Under the pieces are notes generated by a model. It searched no databases. It was not told the origin of the DNA and saw only the letters and a program-made list of their open reading frames with translations. Position numbers and translations under genes: made by a program. This document shows positions 60,289 to 64,000 of a stretch of DNA of 64,000 nt, piece by piece. The DNA comes from Bdellovibrionales bacterium (GTDB lineage Bacteria; Bdellovibrionota; UBA1018; CAIMNF01), in assembly GCA_947462765.1 (NCBI GenBank), contig CANHQK010000003.1:1-64000 (forward strand), given 5' to 3'. How positions within the stretch are numbered: position 1 is the stretch's first letter; each line of letters begins with the position of its first letter.

Positions 60289-61837
60289 AACGTTTTTGGA
60301 GTTCGAGATAAGCTCCTGGAATCGAGCGAATGATATCACCCGCCATCATCCCCCGGGGACTCACTCTGCGGGCAGCCCGCGCGCCGGCAAGTGAATGGAG
60401 GTAGACGCCCACCTGAGTCGCATCGAATCCGGGAATGCCCTGTGCAAGTAACCCGCCGATCATCCCGGCCAAGACGTCTCCCGAGCCCGCTGTGGCCATG
60501 CCCGAGTTTGGAAAATGATTGAGATACATGGTTTCATCAGGAGAAAGCATCAGGGTCGCAGCGCCCTTGAGCAGGACCACTGAATGCGTCAGATCCACCG
60601 CACGCTTCAGCGCCCCGATCGGATCGTTGACGACTTGGTCTTTCTTCCAGCCGACCAATCTGGCCATCTCTCCCGGATGGGGGGTCAATACGGTCGGTGC
60701 CTTACGGCGCTGACAGAGCGCATGCATCCCATGCTCGGAAATCAGGTTGAGCGCATCAGCATCGAGCACCACCGGCCCGGGAAAATACCCGAGAACATTT
60801 TCGAGCAACTTCCTCGCTTCGGGACGATTTCCCATGCCCGGTCCCAACACCAATGCCGAAAACTGGGAGAGCTGCTCCGAATATCGCTCATAATCACGCT
60901 CGGTTCCCGGAATGGACAAAGTCATCGCTTCGGTCGGAACTTGGGACACAAGATCCCGGATGGAATCACCCCAAGTGGCCGCAGTCGCCAAGCCGGCTCC
61001 GGTCCGGAGTGCTGCATGCGTAGCCATCGCAATCGCCCCGGTCCGCCCGGGAGAACCGCCTATCAGAAGAACATGACCGAAGGTGTTTTTATGGGCGTAT
61101 CGATCCCGCCTGAGAATCTTCCGGGCCACGGTCTTGGCCTGAAGTAAAAACTTATCTCCTTCTACCGAAAACCGGTGCGGAAGTGAGATATCGACATTCA
61201 CGAGCTTGCCACGGGTGTTGGCCCCGGGTGGAAGAAAATGTCCGAGCCGGGGGAATCCGAATGAGATGGTCAAGGAAGCTTCAATCGCAATGCCCTTCAC
61301 CTGACCGGAATCCCCACTCACTCCGGTCGGAATGTCGAGACTGACAATCTCCTGGAAGTGCCGGTTCATGATTTCAATCACGTCGTAGAAGTGCCCCTCA
61401 AGATCCCCCTTGAGTCCTGTCCCGATGATCCCATCGATCGCCAGATCGAAACCCCCGGCTTGCGCTAAAAACGCTTCGATCTCCTGCGCTTCCACGATGT
61501 GGGTCATTTTGGCTTTCATCCGCTGGAGAATCTTGAAATTCTCAGCGGTGGCACCCTTGTATTCAGATCCTTTGACGAGATGGAAAACCCGGACCTTACG
61601 TCCGAGTCCGAGCAGCTGGCGGGCCACTACAAAAGCATCACCGGCGTTATTTCCCTTGCCGGCAAAAACCAAGATCTCATGATCGAGTCCGGCTCGAGGA
61701 TATTCTCTCACGATGATCTCGCTCGCCGCGCGCCCTGCGTTTTCCATCAACAGGACCGGACCGATACCCATTTCGGTCTCGGCAGTGCGATCAAGCGTCC
61801 TCATCTCCTCATTGGTGCAGATTCTCAGCTGGTACAT
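60248..61837 (-). CDS. nnr: bifunctional NAD(P)H-hydrate epimerase/dehydratase
   Basis: A 529-residue fusion that repairs damaged NAD(P)H. N-terminal epimerase domain (about 1-225: GNNAGDAFVVARQL, IDGIIGTGLKG) and C-terminal ADP/ATP-dependent dehydratase (about 240-520: VVLDADALNLI, LTPHPGEMARL, GSGDVLAGMI). The order and length are those of YjeF/Nnr. It lies 12 bases after pdxJ. Confidence 0.96.
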   Translation of the reverse strand: MYQLRICTNEEMRTLDRTAETEMGIGPVLLMENAGRAASEIIVREYPRAGLDHEILVFAGKGNNAGDAFVVARQLLGLGRKVRVFHLVKGSEYKGATAENFKILQRMKAKMTHIVEAQEIEAFLAQAGGFDLAIDGIIGTGLKGDLEGHFYDVIEIMNRHFQEIVSLDIPTGVSGDSGQVKGIAIEASLTISFGFPRLGHFLPPGANTRGKLVNVDISLPHRFSVEGDKFLLQAKTVARKILRRDRYAHKNTFGHVLLIGGSPGRTGAIAMATHAALRTGAGLATAATWGDSIRDLVSQVPTEAMTLSIPGTERDYERYSEQLSQFSALVLGPGMGNRPEARKLLENVLGYFPGPVVLDADALNLISEHGMHALCQRRKAPTVLTPHPGEMARLVGWKKDQVVNDPIGALKRAVDLTHSVVLLKGAATLMLSPDETMYLNHFPNSGMATAGSGDVLAGMIGGLLAQGIPGFDATQVGVYLHSLAGARAARRVSPRGMMAGDIIRSIPGAYLELQKRYGEEEEPRMARLL

Positions 61838-61849
61838 GGACTCTCTCTC

Positions 61850-62611
61850 CTATGGAGCATGAATGGCGGCAACCATCTCGCGAACCGCCTGTTCGAGACC
61901 GACCAAAGCGGCCCGACAAACAATGGCATGGCCGATATTGAATTCTTCAATCACATCAAGAGCGGCGATTTTTCTCACATTCTTAAAATCAAACCCGTGT
62001 CCTGCATGGAGATGGATCCCGACCTCGCGTCCGGCACGAACCGCATCCTTCAGTTTGATGAACTCCGACTTTTCTATCTTCTTGCTATTCTTACCGTAAA
62101 ACTTCTGGGTGGCATTGCAGTACTTTCCGGTATGGATTTCGACGGCATCCGCACCGAGTTCCTTTGAAAGCTTCACCGCTGCAGCATCCGGCTCGATGAA
62201 CAGAGAAACGCGTATTCCCTTTTTCTTGAAATCACTGATCGCTTTCTTGATCCGGGCTCGGTATTTTTTCACATCGAGCCCGCCCTCAGTGGTCAACTCT
62301 TCCCGACGCTCGGGAACGAGACAGACCCACTCCGGCCTCACTTTCAACGCGATCTTCAGCATGGAAGGGGCGAGCGCACACTCTAGATTGAGCGGAAGCT
62401 CCGCTTTTTTCCTGAGAGCGATCACGTCGGCATCCTGAATGTGCCGACGATCTTCGCGTAAATGAATGGTGATCTGATGGGCGCCGGCTTTTTTCACCAG
62501 AGCCGCAGCTTCGAGCAAATCGGGATAGGGTGTCCCACGAAGCTGCCTGAGTGTTGCGATGTGATCGATGTTGACTCCCAATCGTGGGATGAGCCAAGGC
62601 GTGGTGTTCAT
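61850..62611 (-). CDS. pdxJ: pyridoxine 5'-phosphate synthase
   Basis: A 253-residue TIM-barrel enzyme that forms pyridoxine phosphate from 1-deoxyxylulose 5-phosphate and aminoacetone phosphate. Motifs are GVNIDHIATLRQ, ITIHLREDRRHI and GHGFDF. The use of deoxyxylulose phosphate is notable since this organism uses the mevalonate pathway for isoprenoids. Start overlaps the glmM stop as ATGA. Confidence 0.96.
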   Translation of the reverse strand: MNTTPWLIPRLGVNIDHIATLRQLRGTPYPDLLEAAALVKKAGAHQITIHLREDRRHIQDADVIALRKKAELPLNLECALAPSMLKIALKVRPEWVCLVPERREELTTEGGLDVKKYRARIKKAISDFKKKGIRVSLFIEPDAAAVKLSKELGADAVEIHTGKYCNATQKFYGKNSKKIEKSEFIKLKDAVRAGREVGIHLHAGHGFDFKNVRKIAALDVIEEFNIGHAIVCRAALVGLEQAVREMVAAIHAP

Positions 62612-64000
62612 TGTCCGAGGTCCTCGATGAGTGATTCTTTCAGTTGGTTGGCAATACGTTCATTGGTCACAGAGCTCTCACTCTCCACCAGGATCCGGAG
62701 CTTGGGCTCCGTTCCCGAATAGCGTACAAAGATGCGGCCTTTTTTTAGACCATCCCGGCATCTTCTGAGGGTCTTCTGATAGGAGTCCAATGTTTCAAGG
62801 TCCTTTCGATCGCGGACCTTGAGATTCAGAAGTGTTTGAGGGAACAAACGGATCCCTTGTTTGAGCTCGGATAGAGGTTTTCCCGTCTTCTGCATGATCT
62901 CGAGCACTTTCAGCGCGGCAAGCGCACCATCCCCGGTGGTCGATGAATCCAAAAAGATGATGTGCCCGGACTGTTCTCCCCCCAGATTGATCCCCTCGGT
63001 GCGCATCTTCTCCACGACAAAGCGATCTCCGACATTCGCCCGGTGCATGATGATGCCTTTTTCTCTGAGCGCGAGCTCGAGACCGATATTCGACATGGGG
63101 GTGGTCACGATCGCGTCCTGCTTGAGCTCCCCCCGCTCTTTCATGGCCAATGCACAAAGCCCGATCACCACATCGCCGTCGAGGATCTCACCATTCTCAT
63201 CAGAGAGGATCACCCGGTCAGCATCTCCGTCGAGCGCGATCCCGATCTGTGACTTGGATCGGCGGGTCAGTTCGGCCATTTTTTCCGGGTATAATGCACC
63301 GATCTCGTGGTTGATATTGGTCCCATTCGGAGAGACCCCGATCGTCGTCAAGACAGCGCCGAGCTCCTCGAAGGCCATCGGTGCGGCCTTGTAGGCAGCC
63401 CCGTTCGCGCAGTCCAAAGCGATTCGCATTCCCGAGAGATCCGCATGATCCGGGAACTTGGATTTCAAGAAAACAATATACCGTCCGTGGGCCTCCTCGA
63501 TCCGGTAAGCCCGGCCGATATCGGCTCCTCTCGGGAGCTCCGCATCCATCCGGGTGGGATCCGCCACCAATTGTTCGATCACCGACTCAACCGCATCCGG
63601 AGCCTTGAAACCATCTGGACCGAAAATCTTGATTCCGTTGTCATGGAACGGGTTATGTGAGGCTGAAATCATCACACCGGCATGGGCCCGCATGCTCTGG
63701 GCCACAAAAGCAACACCCGGAGTCGGCAGAGGCCCGAGTAGGATCGCCTCACCCCCCATCGCACAAACACCGGAGGCAAGAGCCTGCTCGATCATATACC
63801 CGGAACGACGCGTGTCCTTGCCGATGACAATTTTAATCTTCGAAGCATTGCCACTCTTCCTGAACGGATCCCCGAAACCGGACCTCCAGGCATCACGCTC
63901 GCGTAGCAGGGAATACACCAGGGCTCTTCCCACCCGCATGGCCACCTCACCGGTCATGGGATAAACATTCGCCTCGGCGCGGATTCCGTCAGTTCCGAAC
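62608..64000 (-). CDS. glmM: phosphoglucosamine mutase (5' end beyond window)
   Basis: The gene runs off the right edge; about 463 residues are visible. The entry FGTDGIRAEANVYPMTGEV is the GlmM N-terminus. The phosphoserine loop is SASHNPFHDNG, the metal site DGDADR, the sugar loop GGEQSGHI and the C-terminal phosphate loop RYSGTEPKLRI. GlmM makes glucosamine-1-phosphate for peptidoglycan and lipopolysaccharide. A Met at 63957 is internal, not the start. Confidence 0.96.
   Translation of the reverse strand, partial: FGTDGIRAEANVYPMTGEVAMRVGRALVYSLLRERDAWRSGFGDPFRKSGNASKIKIVIGKDTRRSGYMIEQALASGVCAMGGEAILLGPLPTPGVAFVAQSMRAHAGVMISASHNPFHDNGIKIFGPDGFKAPDAVESVIEQLVADPTRMDAELPRGADIGRAYRIEEAHGRYIVFLKSKFPDHADLSGMRIALDCANGAAYKAAPMAFEELGAVLTTIGVSPNGTNINHEIGALYPEKMAELTRRSKSQIGIALDGDADRVILSDENGEILDGDVVIGLCALAMKERGELKQDAIVTTPMSNIGLELALREKGIIMHRANVGDRFVVEKMRTEGINLGGEQSGHIIFLDSSTTGDGALAALKVLEIMQKTGKPLSELKQGIRLFPQTLLNLKVRDRKDLETLDSYQKTLRRCRDGLKKGRIFVRYSGTEPKLRILVESESSVTNERIANQLKESLIEDLGQ

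Noticed and set aside
1-64000. CRISPR arrays, insertion sequences, prophage or rRNA
   Set aside because: No regularly spaced repeats, transposase, integrase, phage structural genes or rRNA sequence were seen on either strand.

Overview
The window is a gene-dense, mostly housekeeping chromosomal segment of about 57-58% G+C (my estimate). It comes from a Gram-negative bacterium: it encodes BamB, a YfgM-like protein, apolipoprotein N-acyltransferase, two outer-membrane barrel candidates and many exported proteins. Three phosphorylation/decarboxylation genes of the mevalonate pathway sit next to a SUF operon, alongside many secreted proteins of unknown function, GTG/TTG starts and sigma-54-type promoters. 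This points to a Bdellovibrionota/deltaproteobacterial-type lineage, but that placement is inference. I saw no rRNA, CRISPR array, insertion sequence, prophage or origin.

Layout. 1-7.3 kb: the 3' tail of an unknown gene, an NhaR-like LysR regulator, an HPF/RaiA-like protein with a possible 23-residue peptide, a VanX-type dipeptidase with peptide deformylase, a PAS-GGDEF protein, an exported protein, a degenerate MotA/MotB-like pair and an anchored unknown protein. 7.3-16.5 kb (minus strand): htpX, then a tightly coupled block running rrf2-sufC-sufD-sufS-sufU-sufT-sufB-phosphomevalonate kinase-mvaD-mvk. A 33-bp palindrome overlaps its likely promoter. 16.5-25.6 kb: bamB and yfgM-like genes, two barrels on the opposite strand, a metallo-beta-lactamase-fold hydrolase with queA, a SixA-type phosphatase, an HExxH protein, a subtilase and lnt. 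25.6-29.6 kb: an accessory stretch with two near-identical sigma-54 promoters, a lipoprotein, a zinc-ribbon protein with an internal duplication, and a coiled-coil protein ending in an alpha-crystallin-like domain. 29.5-34.4 kb: RatA/START protein, glpX, PilZ protein, pgsA, cob(I)alamin adenosyltransferase, tRNA-Gly(GCC) and a nitroreductase directly behind it, and a Lys/Cys-rich exported protein.

34.5-41.5 kb is the least recognisable part: a run of exported proteins including a tandem paralogue pair, a cytosolic helical-repeat protein with a winged-helix-like C-terminus, and a 716-residue exported protein. 41.5-47.1 kb holds a GDT1-family transporter and a complete pstSCAB-phoU-phoB operon. 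47.1-51.7 kb holds tyrS, two alpha/beta hydrolases, an SPFH protein and tRNA-Leu(TAA). 51.7-58.9 kb (minus strand) is one long coupled run: rrf2, a NifS-like cysteine desulfurase, an MnmA-like protein with no cysteine at all, an MtaB-type methylthiotransferase, rnc, era and der. 59-64 kb: an unknown protein, then tsaE, nnr, pdxJ and glmM (glmM is cut by the window end).

Themes: iron-sulfur assembly and sulfur transfer appear twice under Rrf2-type regulators (suf with cluster-ligand cysteines, the nifS/mnmA-like operon without). Envelope biogenesis and secreted proteins dominate the unknown genes. Most operons use 4-base ATGA/GTGA start-stop overlaps. No intergenic gap exceeds about 300 bases.
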